Below are positions 25,100-38,949 of a stretch of 64,000 nt of DNA, piece by piece; the stretch's first letter is position 1, and every line of letters begins with the position of its first letter. This DNA is from Bettongia penicillata ogilbyi (taxonomy: Eukaryota; Chordata; Mammalia; Diprotodontia; Potoroidae). Location: positions 186,001 through 250,000 of the forward strand of contig JAJHZJ010000043.1 of NCBI GenBank assembly GCA_023548195.1. The letters run 5' to 3'. The notes under the pieces were generated by a model, which did not search any database, was not told the origin of the DNA, and saw only the letters and a list, made by a program, of their open reading frames with translations. A program made the position numbers and the translations under genes.

Positions 25100-25585
25100 G
25101 CAAAGAATGGAGGTCATTCCAGGCATGGGGCAGAGTCAGAGAAACTGCTTGGAGCAGAGAAATGAAATGTCTTGCTCATGAGACTTCTAGGAGGTCAGTG
25201 CCTCTAGATGGAAGAGTAGTATGTCATGGAGTGGAGAGAGCGGGGATGTAAAGTGTAAGAATACTGGAAAGGTAGGAAGGGGTCAGGTTAGGAAGGGTTT
25301 TGAATGGGTTTGTATTTGATCCAGGAGGAGATAGGGAGCCATAGGAGTTTGTTGAGTAGGGGGCTGACATAGTCACACCTGAACTTGGTTGGCTGAATGG
25401 AGGTTTAGGTGAAGTAGGAAGAGACCTGAGCAGGCAGACCTACCAGCAGGCTATTACAATTGTCCAAGTATGAGGGGATGAGGGTCTGTGCCAGGCTGGT
25501 GGCAGTAACAAAGGAGAGAAGGGAGTAAGTTTTAGAGATTTGCCAAAGGCACATCTCCCTGAAAGCGAGACTGGCTGTAGAGCCT
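25100..25585 (-). mobile_element. L3/CR1-like LINE remnant
   Basis: On the minus strand the frame near 25500-25405 reads LAQTLIPSYLDNCNSLLVGLP, the conserved C-terminal motif of CR1/L3 reverse transcriptases. The 3' region runs left toward 25100. It was split from upstream DNA by the young L1. Confidence 0.7.
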
Positions 25586-25589
25586 GGAT

Positions 25590-27780
25590 TGTCCTCTGAT
25601 CCAGGAATCCTCAAGGGACCCAGAGACTTTTGGTCTGTAGGGTTGCTGGTCCTAACTCAGCTCACTTTGTCTTCCTTTGGCATTCACTCTGGTTGTTTGA
25701 TTTGCAGACATGGCAGCAAAGGCAGTAATCATTTTTTATACCAATATTTAAGTGTTAATGGGAGGAAATTAATGGTTTGTTTCCATGTTAGGAATAGTAG
25801 GAGGTGGCTGAGGTTGGGGTGCTGTTAGCATAAGGCTTGAATTGCCTGTAAATAACCACACCACTGGTTATTTTCATCCCTATGGTGCTGAGGCCCTTGT
25901 GGGGTGGATCTCCCATGACTTGATTGAATGTAGCAGCAGATCCTGTGCCCTGATCATTACCACTATCACCTTAATAATCTGCCATCAAACTGGGTCTTGT
26001 TACTTTATTAAAAGACCCCAGTATTCATTGGGTCTACAGCTACCAAACGCATGTGTGTGTGCTGTAAAACTACTCTACTATTGATCAATGGACTCTTCAT
26101 TTAAATTGGGGCCTTTCTGTGGCTAAAGAGACCCCCTGGTGAAGGAATCGACTCCTTTGAGATTACAGGAATCCTCTAGAAACCTCCTTAGTCAGAGTTT
26201 GATGTATACTACTCTTGAAATGGGTAGATCCTACATGTGACCAGTAGTGAGAATTGTCCTCAAAGATGCAAAAGGCTGTTACTTCATTTCCCCACTCCTT
26301 TGGAATAGATGCCATAAGTAGCCTGGCTGCTCAGATAGAGCCCAGGCTATCACATCCGGACTAGGGAGTCCCACAAAGGCAGCTTGGTATTGCTGGCATT
26401 GGTCATGCTGGGGCCAAGGGCAGATAATAGAGGCACTGTTACCATCATGGATTAGATGACCAAAGCCGTACCCCATGAGGCACTTTCGTTGCTCAGTGGT
26501 GTTGGTTATCAGCCTCCCCGGGTTTTGCTGGAGGTGTTTTCATTTAGTTTCGATATCTCTCCCCTAAGCCAAAGTGCCAAGGGACATAGAAGCCTGGGTC
26601 TGACAAGTTTCACACAACCTCTAGTTTTTGAGCGAAAGTGACTTGGGCTGCCCAGGACCCTGGACTAGAGTCCCTCCATTGAGGATTTGAGCCTGGTCAG
26701 GTTGGTTCACTGCGTGCAGTGTTGTCAATGTTTTGGATCGTGCTGCTGTCTTTAAGGATGAACATTTCCCAGGTTTGAGCTTCGGAAAGAATTAACTTCT
26801 GTGAAGAAAGGTGCTAACAATCCCGCTATTGCCTGCTGTCCTGAGCCCCTGGTGGTCGGTAATGCATCCTACAGGGGCAGGAGGCCACTGATGTCAATAG
26901 CACGATGCGCTGCAGCCTCAGCAATGAGCGGCAAGGTGTCCTATAGGCCAGGTACAGTGTTGGGTGATGGGAATGCAAGGACAAGCTTGAACGAAGCCTG
27001 GAATGTCCAAGATGGGAGGGACCTGAGAGGTCATTTGCTCCCAGCACCATATTTGTGTGGTCTGTTATAACCAAAATAACTTTTCAAATTGCAGGCATTA
27101 GCATATGTTTACCTTGCGAATGCAGCGACAGCGAGCAGAAACTACCAGGCCGAAAAAGGATAGGAAAAGATGAAGGAAGCAGGAGGGGCGTTTCACCACT
27201 CTGTATGGAGCCAGACCTTTCAGGTTTATGGGGACCTGGGAAGGGCTGCACTCTCTACCACCTCTCGCCTGTATACTAAGCTGGGTCCATCCATTGGAAA
27301 GCAGGCTGGGAAAGAGTACCACATGTTTCTATGTCTGCAGGATCCACCACATTTCATTTTAATGTGGATGTTCTGGCATTTTGCTTGGAATAATCAGGAA
27401 TACTGGAGAAGAATTCATTTAACAGTTCCAATTCTGTGGGTAGATAGGTGATGGACTAGATATAGTGAAGGAGGTTTAAGAAGAAAATACTTTCTTTGCC
27501 TCTGCTGTACCATTTTCATTCAAGGCTCTCCATGAACCCGAACATGCTAAACCTATTTTTGATGGGATGGGAGAAGGCCATTGCAGAGGATGGCCTCAAT
27601 CCCAAGCATTTTTCCAATGATGCTAAGTTCTTGGCCTTCCTGACAAATAGTAATGCTATTTGGTCATTTGACCAAGCAGTCACAGCAAGCTTTCTCATCC
27701 GTTATATAGCTATTAACTCAGTCACTGGTGGATAAATCAAAATTCTGTATCCCCTTTAACACTTTCACAATCTAGTCTGT
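25590..27780. other. Unassigned stretch
   Basis: Frames up to 93 codons overlap each other on both strands without motifs. It lies upstream of the zinc-finger relic, but no KRAB exon could be found in it. Confidence 0.5.
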
Positions 27781-28660
27781 CCATCTGTCTGTCTCTGTCT
27801 GTCTGTGTCTTTCTCTCTCTCCTCTTTCTCCCCAATCCTTCCTACTTTCTCCCTCTCTCCCATCATCACTCAGTACCTCATTCTTTTGAGCCAAACCTAT
27901 CACTCAGCCCAGACCTTGGTACTATATACTTCCCCCCACTGCCACCCCCAACATTCTCCCCTCTTTCTCAATGACTTCCATGCCTGCCTCATTGTCTCCT
28001 CCTCTGCCTGCTCCTGCCCTCCTTCCAAGAATGACAGTGCATATGCTGGTCCAGTCTTCCTCAGTTCCTCCCTCTGCTCCTCCACTATCTCAAACCTTTT
28101 CTCTTACCCTCACAAGTCTTATACTTGCTTATTCAAGACTTTGAAGGTTGTTCCAGATCACTTCTCCTTCCAACTTTTCCTGGGCCTTCCTGCTCCTGAG
28201 CCTGTTCTCCATCCTCATTGTTGGCCCCTAGACCTTCCAGAGCTATTGGCAATGGTCTGACTCCCCTCTCCTTCCTTCTTGACCCAGATCCCTGTTGACC
28301 TAGTTCAGCACTTTCTTCTCTCAAATCCCTTTTCTCCTGGTTCAACCACAGTCCTGGATGACTCCCTCCATCTGAATCCTTTGCTGCTCTTCATGTGTTA
28401 CTGGATGGGATTTCAGGAAGGTGTACAGCCATTATGATTGGGCCCACTATGTTCTATTGGGCTCCTCTTCCTTTCAGTGCCCTCCCTCTTGGTCATTCCC
28501 CATTATCCTGTCCACAGCTGACTTTGTCTGGACTTGTTTCTACATTGCCTCCCCCATTAGATGGGAAGCTCCTCGGGGGCAGGGACTGTTTTTGGCCTCT
28601 TTTTGTATCCCAGAGCTTAGCACGGTGCCTGGCACACAGTAGGTGCTTCATCAGTGTTGA
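27780..28660 (+). mobile_element. L2 LINE 3' end
   Basis: C/T-rich DNA ends in GGGCAGGGACTGTTTTTGGC and CAGAGCTTAGCACGGTGCCTG then GTAGGTGCTTCATC, the L2 3' tail. The coding part is too decayed to translate. Confidence 0.75.
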
Positions 28661-28911
28661 TCGATTCTCACTGCATCAGCGCAGTCCTACTTGTGCCTGA
28701 TTGATTGCAACTCTTCCTTGGGCCTCCCTCCATGCTCTCAGCAGTCAAGTCCATTCACCACAAGCCACCTCTTCTCCCCATCTGTGCATCTCAAGTCTCT
28801 CTAACATCCTCTACCATGATCTCTTCCTTTATTCCATTCCCCTCCTCACTCAATCGCATCCTCTCCTTCTGCTCCAGTACATTGCTCCTTTCTTTACCTC
28901 CCCCACCATTA

Positions 28912-29050
28912 ATCAAGAGGGTGATTGGATTCAAGTGAGGCAGAGCTATGCAAAGTCATCAGCCTCACTCCTCCAGAGTCCTCAGAGTACAGGGACAAGG
29001 CACAAGTTAAGACTACAGGCAATGGCCCGAGACGCAGTGGGAGAACTTGG
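28912..29050 (+). repeat. Fragment of the 51.1-kb interspersed repeat
   Basis: It shares GGATTCAAGTGAGGCAGAGC and following blocks with 51180-51300 and stops near GACGCAGTGGG. Confidence 0.55.
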
Positions 29051-29228
29051 TCTTTTTAAACTAAAGTCTTTCCCAGATCTTTGTCTGAGGCAGTGCCCAT
29101 TAGTGATTAAAAGCTGCGTTAGAATTGAGTCAGAGGATGGCTTAGTTAGCCTTCCAAAAAGAATCAGTCTGGGAGGGGAAGATGCTCAGAGGTGGTACCT
29201 CACACAGATTAGGTTGGCATGATAGGAT

Positions 29229-29715
29229 CAGATCCAAAATCTCTTTTCTGATTGGTAAAGCTCTTCCCACCTTACTCCCTAAATGCATCTTTTCTCACCT
29301 TTTCTCAGTCTTCTCACATTTTTATACTTCTACACACACACACTCTCAGATCCAGTGACAATGGTCTCCTTAATGTTCCACAAACAGGACTCTCCTTCTA
29401 TTGCCTTCAGGTATTTTTCTCTGACTATCTCCCATCCTTGGAGTCCTCTCCCTCTTCATCCTTACCTGCTGAATTCCTTCCACCTAAGCCCACGATCATG
29501 TCTCCTACAGGAAACATTTCCCCAACTCATCTTAATTCTAGTGTCATCCCTCTCTTAACCAGACCTTGTTTATTCAGTTTGTGCTTTGCTTGTTGGGACC
29601 CCATTATTCAGTTGTGGGCTTCTGGAGGTCAGTAACTATCTTTTGCCTTTCTTTGCATCCCCAGTGCTTAGCACAATGCCTGGCATGTAATAAATACTTT
29701 AAAATGCATATTGAG
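29229..29715 (+). mobile_element. L2 LINE 3' end
   Basis: A second L2 tail: CCAGTGCTTAGCACAATGCCT then TAATAAATACTTTAAAATGC, with CATCTTTTCTCACC-like upstream sequence. Confidence 0.75.
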
Positions 29716-30364
29716 TGACCCCAATCTTCATCCTTACATCCTGCCTTTTAGAGCTAAGTTAAATTTTAGTCTTTGTCTCATAAGACAAGTAGGTACCCAA
29801 GTGCCTTATGTCCTTTAATGTCACATATTGAGTTTCCTAGTGTACAGACACATGGAAAAGAAAATGGGTTATTCAGACTCAATTGTTCTTGTTTCTATTA
29901 TCCTAAACATAAAGAAGATTGGGAATCAGAATCTGAAATTGGTAGTGAAACAGAGACTGTCCAGTCAGCCTTCCACTTAATGGATCCTCTCCAAGTACTC
30001 CCAGTTTCTACTTAAATGTCCCCTCCATTGTGTGGAAGCAGCACTGTGTGGCAATAAGACTAGAGGGACAGAAATGACAGTTGAGATCATGTTGTGTTTC
30101 AGGTATTAGTTATTTGGTTATCTTTGAGCAAATCACAGAAATTGTACTGAGCTTCAGTTTTCTCTTATAAACTATAATTGCTGTCCATTCTCCTTCACAA
30201 GATGGTGGTGTCAATGGGAAACCTTGTTTAGACTGGAAATGACTGTACCAACAAGGCTGATTTGTTCTCTCCTTTAAAGTTGAACAATAATTGTTTCTGG
30301 ACTAAGTGTACAGCAAGTGGGTAATGGGGACATTTCTATCTTCTTTCTTTTTTCTTTTTTTTCG

Positions 30365-32005
30365 GATTGGGAGACTAGGTCTGAAAACAAGAATTTACCT
30401 CCAAAACTGGACATTTCTGTGAAGCAGTTCTTCCAGGACAGATTCCCAAAGAATAGTCTCTGTATCTCCAGCAGGAGAGAAGGCTGGGACTGTGATGTCA
30501 GATTAAAAAGGCAGCAGAGCTTGGAGAATAAAAATTCTCAGCAAGGAAATGGCACCCAAACAAAAACTCCTAGTAAAGTGATGGATTGTACAAGTGATAA
30601 ATCTGTCCAAAATATCAGTTTGGAACCAAAGCTTTTTGTAGAACATAGAGTATCTCTAGAAAAGGATCTTCCCAAATACAATGCAAGCAGAGGAAGCTTC
30701 ATTTTATCTTTAGAACCAAGAAAAAGTCATAAAATGTGCTCTAGAAAGATAGTTTCTATATCTAAACCAGACTTTATTGAATATCATAGACTATTCTGGA
30801 GAGAAACCTAATGAGCCTAATGAATGTGAGAAACCGATCTTCCTAAACCAAATAGAGAAGAAACTCCTGTATCGTAAACTTGGGAAAGCTTCCTCCAAAA
30901 CCATGGAATTAAGCACAAATCAACAAGTTCACACTGGAGCCCTTCAATCACAACCTGTTCCTTATAATGGGATTTATCCTGAGAGGAAACTTTTCAATGC
31001 AATAAAGATGGAAATGTTTTCCTCCAGAATTCACAACTTTTTCTTCACTAGAGAATTCCTAACAGAGAAAGGCTTTATAAACGTAATGGGTTTGGGATGG
31101 TCTTCAGCTGGAGTGTACATATTACTCAGGGGCCATCTCAAGCCATTCTGATCTATACCTTTCCAGGAGCCAGATGACTCCAGAGGGGAAGGTGAGGCTG
31201 GTGGCATTGCACAGCCCTCCCTCACTTAAACCCAAATACACTTGCAAGTCCTGGCATCACATTCCTGATGTCATGATCCTCTTCAAGAACAAAGGACAAA
31301 CAGCATCTTACTTAACATCAGAAAATGCAGACTTGGCTGAAAAGTTATGAACTGAAGGCCTTCATCAAGAGAGGGTAGCTTATTGAACATTTAAAAATTC
31401 AAATTTGATAAATTTCTTAAATATAGTGATTATGGGAAGCCTTCTGTTAAGGGTTCTGCTAAGGGTTTAGCTAACATCAGATTGTTCATACTGGAGAGAA
31501 AACTTTATGAGTGTAAACATTATGGCAAGGCTTTTGTCATGAACATTAAAGATTCAATTCCAGAAAGAAACCTTTTAAGTGTAATCAATATTGGAAGGCC
31601 TGCCTGCATAAAGACCACATTCAACATTAAGCAATTCAAACTGGAAGAAATAAATGAAAAGAATGTGGGAAGACATTCTGTATGAGCAGAGTTATTACCC
31701 AATATCAAAAAAATTGTACCTGTAACAAACCTCATAAATACAATTAATTTGGAAAAGGTAGAATTAGCTTATAAAGGTGGAAATGCCTTTGGTCTTCAAG
31801 ATCTTATTCTACATCACAGGCTTCATATAAGAGAGAACTTATGAAAATATTGAATGAAGGAATGCCTTCCATATGAACAAAGAGATTACTTGACTTAATT
31901 TATATTAGAAAAAAAACTATCACTCAAACCAATTTGGAAATGTCTTCTATAGGGAGATAGAACTTACCCTCCATTAGAGAATTCATACTGGACAATTTCC
32001 AATTC
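30365..32005 (+). pseudogene. Relic of a KRAB zinc-finger gene terminal exon
   Basis: The frame from 30365 begins DWETRSENKNLPPKLDISV and includes WDCDVRLKRQQ, the spacer typical of mammalian KRAB C2H2 zinc-finger proteins. After a frameshift near 30780 comes a linker-like YSGEKP and then decayed fingers: KLYECKHYGKAF near 31505, NAFGLQDLILHHRLHIRENL near 31780, and a stop-broken H-stop-RIHTGQF near 31985. Cysteine and histidine pairs are lost throughout. A SINE tail (31165-31305) interrupts it and an L1 begins at its end. The expected acceptor AG before the exon reads CG. No KRAB exon was found upstream. The relic would have been a DNA-binding repressor. Confidence 0.75.
31165..31305 (+). 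repeat. SINE 3' half (RTE tail)
   Basis: It matches the 3' part of the tRNA-RTE SINE: GAGGCTGGTGGCATTGCACAG to CAAAGGACAAACAGC. It interrupts the zinc-finger relic. Confidence 0.75.
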
Positions 32006-35000
32006 TGAGAGCCCAGATGGCACAGTGATTGGTAATTGCTATCTCCCTCCCATTGTTGACCTTGATGAGCCCAAAGAATATCTCCCTTGGAAAAACTCTG
32101 GAATAGTAGGAGCAACAGAAGGGGTAAACAGTCGCTTAGCCCTTGAGGCTAGGAAAATGGCTAAGGAGGGTCCTTCTTGCTGGCTGAAGAGGACCAGTGC
32201 AAGACCAGAGCTATCGAGACAGTGCCACCTCAGCAAACTGGGAGAAGATCCTGAGCTCCAGTGGGGGTAAAGCCTGCAACTGCCAGCATCAGGACCCTAG
32301 GTATAACTCATCACCGGAGGGGAATTGGGAAGACACTAGCAGATGGGATCACCAACCCCTGAGCTTACCTATGCTCTAGCTCAGCAGATGAGACCTCCTA
32401 TGGCCAAACCATCCCTCCCCCACACTTAATGAGATAGCTCCAGGGTAACTGTAGGGAAACCCCCAAAGACCTCACCTGACCTCTGCTTTCTAACACCAGC
32501 CAGCCTGGCACCAGGTAAACTGCAACATTTTAGCTTCCAGCTGAAAGAACCAGAGGCCACAACACACAAAGACTCAAGTTTTAGGCATGAGAACTGTGGG
32601 ACAGAGCCTCCTGTGCCCCAGATGAAAAGATCTACTTTAAAAGTCAGGAAAAGGGTGATTATCATAAGTAAAAAGCAAAGCAAAAAAGACCATAGAATCT
32701 TTCTATGGGGACAGGGACCAAAACACAAATACCAAAGACATCAGCATTGAGACTGTATTCCCATCTGAAACTTCATAAGGGAGTATGAACTGGTCTGAAG
32801 CACAAAGAGTCTTCCAGGAAGAGCTCAGGAAGGATTTTAAAAGCCAAATTAGAGAAATAGAAAAAAAAACTAACTAAAGACTTTAAAAATATGAGAAAAG
32901 AAATCACAGAAGAATTTAAAATGACAAATGGACAAATGAAAAAGGAAGTACAAAACCTTTCTGGATAAAATAACTCCTTAAAGGGAGTTGGGGCAAACTC
33001 CCTCAGACACCTCTAAGTAGAGAATCTGACCAAATTTTGGAGGTGCAAAATCCAATAGGAGATTGGAGCTTGAGGCAACTTCACAGGCTAGAAGAGACTG
33101 GAAGATCAATGGGAAGATTCAGGCAAGGAGATAGACATTTAATGAAATAAGGGATTTATAGACTTTCCTGATAAAAGGCCAGAACTCAATAGAAAATTTG
33201 AACTTCAAATTCAGATCTTGAGAGGCATAAAAAAACAAGCACAGGAAAAAAAAAACTTGTTACTCAATTTGGGCAAACTGTTTACCTCCATATGAGGGAA
33301 GATGATACTTGTTAATCTTGAGAATTGTATATCAGTTATGAAATAAAAAAGGGATATGCATAGACAGAGAGAATGAGTATAAAGTAAATTATGTGATGAT
33401 AAAAATGTGATTTAAGTAGCAAAGGGATTGTTACAGGAGACGTGAAAAGGAGAAAGTAGAAAATGGTAAATTACATCACAGAAAGAAGTACAAAATTATA
33501 TTACAGTAGAGGGAAAGAGGGGAGGGATATGAGCACTATTTGAGAAGTACTCTCCTCTGATTTGGTTCAAGGAGGGAACAACAAAATTAAGTATATCAGT
33601 CTAACTAGGTCTATAAGCAGTAGGAGAGGAAGGGGGGCAGAAAGGGGAGTGGAGGCTAAAAGGGAGAAAAGAAGTAGGAAGGGTAAAGGGGAGTAAAAGG
33701 GAGGGGGGATGAAAGAAGGAAGGGAAGACTGCGGGAGGTGGTGTTCAAAAGTTAAAACTCTATTTTGGAGAGGAAAGGAGAAGGGAGAACTAAAAGCACA
33801 AAAGGTGGGAAGAGGATGGAGGGAAAAACACAGACAATAATCATAACTGTGAATGTGAATGGGATGAATTCTTCCATAAAAGGGAAAGGGATAGCAGAAA
33901 GAATTAAAAGGCATAATCCAACAATATGTTCTTTACAAGAAACACATTTGAAAGCGGGGGGATACATACATGGTAAAGGTAAAAGGTTGGAGCAGAATAC
34001 ATTCTGCTCCAGCTGAGGTAAGAAAAACAGGAGTACCAATCCTAATCTCAGATAAAGCAAAAGTAGGAAAGGTTCTCATCAAAAGAGATAAGGAAGGAAA
34101 CTATATCCTGCTAAAAGGCACCATAGAAAATTAAGCAATTTCATTACTAAACATATATACCCCAAGTGGTATAACATCGAAATTCTTAGAGGAGAAGTTA
34201 AGGGAGTTACAGAAAGAAATAGAAAGCAAAACTATACTAGTGGGGGACTTCAACCTCCTCCTCTCTGAATTTGATAAATCTAACCTTAAAATAAACAAGA
34301 AAGAAGTTAAGGAGGTGAATAAATCTCTGGATAAGGTAGATATGACAGATCTCTGGAGAAAACTCAATGGGGATAGAAAGAAATACACTTTTTCTCAGTG
34401 GCACATGGCACATATGCAAAAATTGACCTTGCACTAGGGTATAAAAACCTCACAATCCAGTGCAGAAAGGCAGAAATAGTCAATACATCCTTCTCAGATC
34501 ATAATGCAATAAAAATTATATGTAATAAAAGACCATGAAAACATAGACCAAAAATTAATTGGAAACTAAATAATCTAATCCTAGAGAAGGAGTGAGATAA
34601 ACAAAAAATCATAGAAACAATTAATAATTTCATTCAAGAGAATGACACTAATGAGAAAATCTACCAAATCTTATGGGATACTGCAAAAGCAATTTTTAGG
34701 GGAAGCTTTATATCTTTGAATGCCTACATGAATAAAATAGAGAAAGAAGAGGTCAAAAAATTGGGCATGAAGCTGAAAAAACACAAATTGAAAATTCCCA
34801 AGTAAATACCAAATTAGAAATACTGAAAATCAAAGGAGAGATTAATAAAATTAAAATTAAGAAAACTATTGAACTAATAAATAAAACAAAGAGTTGGTTT
34901 TATGAAAAAACAATAAAATTGATAAACCTTTGGTCAATTTGATTAAAAAAGAAAGAAGAAAACCATATTACCAATATCAAAATTGAAAGGAATGAACTCA

Positions 35001-35377
35001 CCTGTAATGAGGAGGAAATTAAAACTAGAATTAGAAATTACTTTGTCCAACTTTATGCCCATAAATTAGACAATCTAAATGAGATGGATGATTATTTTAA
35101 AATATATAAATTGCCTAGGTTAACAGAATAGGAAGTTGAATACTTAAACTCCCCATCTCAGAAAAAGAAATTGAACTCACTAGGAAAAATTCTCCAGGGC
35201 AGGATGGATTTACAAGTGAATTCTATCAAACATTTAAAGAATACTTAATTCCAATATTACATAGATTATTGAGGAAAATTGGGGAAGAAGGAGTTCTTCC
35301 GAATTCTTTTTATGACACAGATATGGTTTTGATATCTAAACCAGGAAGAGAAAGAAAATTATAGACTAATTTCTCTA

Positions 35378-35746
35378 ATGAATATAGATGCAAAAATTTT
35401 AAATAAAATTTTAGCAAAAATAATATGGCAACTTATCTTGAGAATAATACGTTATGATGAGGTAGGATTCATACCAGGAATGCAGGGCTGGTTCAATATT
35501 AGGAAAACTATTAGCATTGTTGATCACATCAACAACAAACCTAACAGAAACCACATGATTATCTCAATTGATGCAGAAAAAGCTTTTGACAAAATACAAC
35601 ACCCATTCCTATTGAAAACGCTGGGGAGCACAGGAATAAATGAAAATTTCCATAAAACAATAAGCAATATCTATCTAAAACCATCAGTAAGCATTATATG
35701 CAATGAGGACGAGTTAGATGCATTTCCAATAAGATCAGGAACGTAA
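35378..35746 (+). pseudogene. L1 ORF2 reverse transcriptase fragment
   Basis: The frame starts [20 protein letters not shown] and carries [16 protein letters not shown]. It is closely similar to the L1 at 23.7-25.0 kb and stops where the sister copy reads GVKQGC. It belongs to the long L1. Confidence 0.88.
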
Positions 35747-36926
35747 CAAGGATGTCTGTTATCACCACTGGTATTCAATATGGTATTAGAAATGCTAGCT
35801 GCAGCAGTAAGAGAAGAAAAAGAACTTGAAGGAATTAGAATAGGCAAAAAAGAAACTAAGTTATCACTCTTTGCAGACGATATGAGAATCCCAGAGATTC
35901 AAGTAAAATACTACTTGAAATAATAAACAGTTTTGGCAAAGTTGCAGGTTGCAAAATAAACCCACACAAATCTTCTGCATTTCTATATATTACTAACAAA
36001 GCCCAACAGCAGATGATAGAAAGAGAAATCTCATTTAAAGCTAGAGTAGACACTATAAAATATTTGGGAGTCTACCTGCCAAAACAACTCCAGGTACTCT
36101 ATGAACTCAATTACAAGACACTTTTCCCACAAATAAAGTCAGATCTAAATTAGTGGAAAGACATCAGATGCTCATGGGCAGACTGAGCCAATATAATAAA
36201 AATGACAATTCTACCTAAATTAATTACTTATTTAGTTCCATGCCAATCAAACTATCAGATAATTATTTTCTAGAGCTGGAAAAATAATATCAAAATTAAT
36301 CTGGAAGAAAAAACGGTCCAGAATAGCAAGGGAACTAATGAAAAGAAATGCTAGGGAATGTGGCATAGCTCTACCAGATCTCAAATTGTGTTATAAAGCA
36401 GCAATTATCAAACCACTTGGTACTGGCTAAGAAACAGAAGGATAGACAAGTGAAATATACTAGGTACTCAGGACATATTAGGCAATGAATATAGCAATTT
36501 GCTGTTTGATAAACCCAAGGACCCCAGCTTCTGGGATAAGAACTCACTGTTCAACAAAAACTGTTGGGAAAACTGTATAAACATGTGGCAGAAATAAGGC
36601 ATAGACCAAGGCCTGACACCCTACACAAGAATAAAATCCAAATATATCTAGGTATAAAGAGTGATACTATAAAGAAATTAGTGGAGGAAGGAGTAGTGTA
36701 TTTATCAGATTTATGGAGAAGGGAAGAATTTTTGGCTAAAGAAGAGATAGAAAGAATTATGAAATGCAAAATGGATAATTTTGACTACATTAAACTGAAA
36801 AGTTTTTGCACAACCAAATCCAATGCAACCAAGATTAGGAGGGAAGCAGAAAGCTGAGAAAGAACTTTTGCAACTAGTGTCTGTGATAAAGGCCTCATTT
36901 CTAAAATATATAGAGAACTGAGTCAA

Positions 36927-37403
36927 ATGTACAAAAATACAAGTCATTCCTCAATTGATACATGGTCAAAGGATACGAACAGGCAGTTTTCAGAGGAAGA
37001 AATTAAAGATATCTGTAGTCATATGAAAAAATACTCTAATTCACTATTGATTGGAGAGATGCAAATCAAAACAACTTGGAGATACCACATTCCACCTATC
37101 AGATTGGCTAACATGACAGAACAGGAAGGTGATAAATGTTGGAGAAGATGTGGGAGAATTGTAAAACTAATTCATTGTTGGTGGAGCTGTGAGCTGATCC
37201 AAACATTCTGGAGAGCAATATGGAACTATGCCCAAAGGGCTACAAAAATGTGCATACCCTTTGACCCAGCAATACTGCTTCTAGGACTGTATCCCCAAGA
37301 GATCATAAAAACTGGAAAGTGTCCCACATGCACAAAAATTATTTATAGCAGGTCTCTTTATGGTGGCCAACACCTGGAAATCAAAGGGATGCCCGTCAAC
37401 TAG
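36927..37403 (+). pseudogene. L1 ORF2 C-terminal fragment
   Basis: The frame contains MTEQEGDKCWRRCGRIVKLIHCWWSCELIQ and NYAQRATKMCIPFDPAILLLGLYPQE, the conserved L1 ORF2 carboxy end. It is part of the 32-38 kb L1. Confidence 0.88.
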
Positions 37404-37969
37404 GGTATGGCTGAAAAAATTATGATATATAAATATAATGGAATAATATTGCACTTTGAGAAATGGTGGACAGAAAGACTTCAGAGAGGCCTAGAAAGAC
37501 TTATATGATCTGATACTGAGCGAAAGGAGCAGAACTAGGAGAACTTTGTTCACAGCAACAACCACGGTGTGCAAGAATTTTTTCTTGTAGACTTAGAACT
37601 TCATTGCAATGCAAAGACTTAAAAAAATTCCCAGTGGTCTTTTAAGGCAAAATGCCTTCCACATCCAGAGAAAGAACTATGGAATTCAATCACAGACTGT
37701 AGAAGATCTTTTTCTTTTGTAATATGTTTTGGTTTGTTATATTATTTGTCCCACTCATTTTAATTCTTCTATACAACACGACTACGGTGAAAATGAATTT
37801 AATAGGAATGTATGTGTAGAATCTATATAAATTTATATTCTATCTCAGGGAGAGAGGGGAGAGGTGGATGGGAGGGAAGGGGAAGGAGGGAAAGAAAAAA
37901 CCTAAGTTGTATGGTAGTGATTGTGGAACCCTGAAAATAAATAAAATAAATTTTAAAAAAATAAGCACT

Positions 37970-38636
37970 TGCTACCTGCCAGGCTCTGTATGGAAGGACC
38001 CTTGAGCTGCTGATTGGTTAGAAAACCACGTTAACATTATTTACATTTTATTGCATCTTTATTTTGTAAACTATTTCCAAATTACATTTTGAAGTGGTTA
38101 CAGCTGTATTTGACACCAGTACTAGATGATGAAGATCTGAGGTTCAGTTCATCCAAAGGAGAAAGAGTAAGTCTAGAATTCCTACTTTTTTATATCCCCT
38201 TCAATTTTTTCCTTTTTTCTTTTGGTTACTCTTTACTGAGGCAAGGTATTTTCTCTTCACTTCTTGTATTTCCTGGGTCAGGATAATTGTCCAATCAAAT
38301 CCTGAAAATTAGAAAATGGTGAAATATCTTTTAGAAGATCCCTGGGTCTGGGGGGCAGTGGTGTGGGATGGAACCAGGGGTTTTCTACTTTTCCCAGAAA
38401 AAAGGTTAGTTTTCCCTAAAAGGCAACAAAGCTGTCCCTAGGATCTGATTGGCCTTTGTCTCCCATGAAGTAGCATCCTGGTGACCTAAGGGCACCTAAA
38501 GTTCCATCCACAGGGAGCTGTGACTTCTTCCACGTGGTGGCTTCTTTGGAGTCATCTTGCCCTGTCCCATTGACCAGACAAGTTTCCACCTGAACATAAG
38601 AGGTGCCCTATCCATAAAAGTGTCATCATGTCCTTG
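37970..38636. other. Unassigned stretch
   Basis: The first bases after the L1 resemble a MIR 3' piece (AAGCACTTGCTACCTGCCAGG). The rest is unrecognised. Confidence 0.45.
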
Positions 38637-38947
38637 GTTGCAGCTAGGTGGTGCAGTGGCTAGAGCACCAGTGCAGGAGTCAGGAGGACCTGAGTTCAAA
38701 TCTCACCTCAGACATTTGACACTCACTAGCTGTGTGACCTTGGGCAAGTCACTTAACCCCAAATGCCTCATCCTGGGTCATCTCCAGTCATCCTGATGAA
38801 TATCTGGTCACTGGATTCAGATGGTTCTGGAGGAGAAGTGAGGCTGGTGACCTGCACAGCCCTTCCTCACTCAAAACAAAGTCAAGTGCAAGTCATGTCA
38901 TTATTTCTCTGATGGCATGGTCTTCTTTGGCAACGAAGGATGAACAC
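38637..38947 (+). repeat. tRNA-headed SINE with RTE tail
   Basis: Full-length copy starting GGTTGCAGCTAGGTGGTGCAG and ending GAAGGATGAACAC, the same family as the 12-13 kb copies. Confidence 0.88.
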
Positions 38948-38949
38948 AC

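Larger units (their letters stand above)
32010..37965 (+). mobile_element. Long decayed L1 retrotransposon
   Basis: In order it shows a 5' untranslated-like segment (32010-32620), a small ORF1 remnant (about 32800-32970), purine-rich inter-ORF DNA (33100-33800), ORF2 endonuclease start (VNVNGMNSSIKGKGIAERIKRHNPTICSLQETHL split here, near 33840-33955), reverse transcriptase (35378-35880), C-terminal region (36564-37400), 3' untranslated region and A-rich end near 37965. Many stops and frameshifts mean it is inactive. Most of ORF1 is deleted. Confidence 0.9.
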
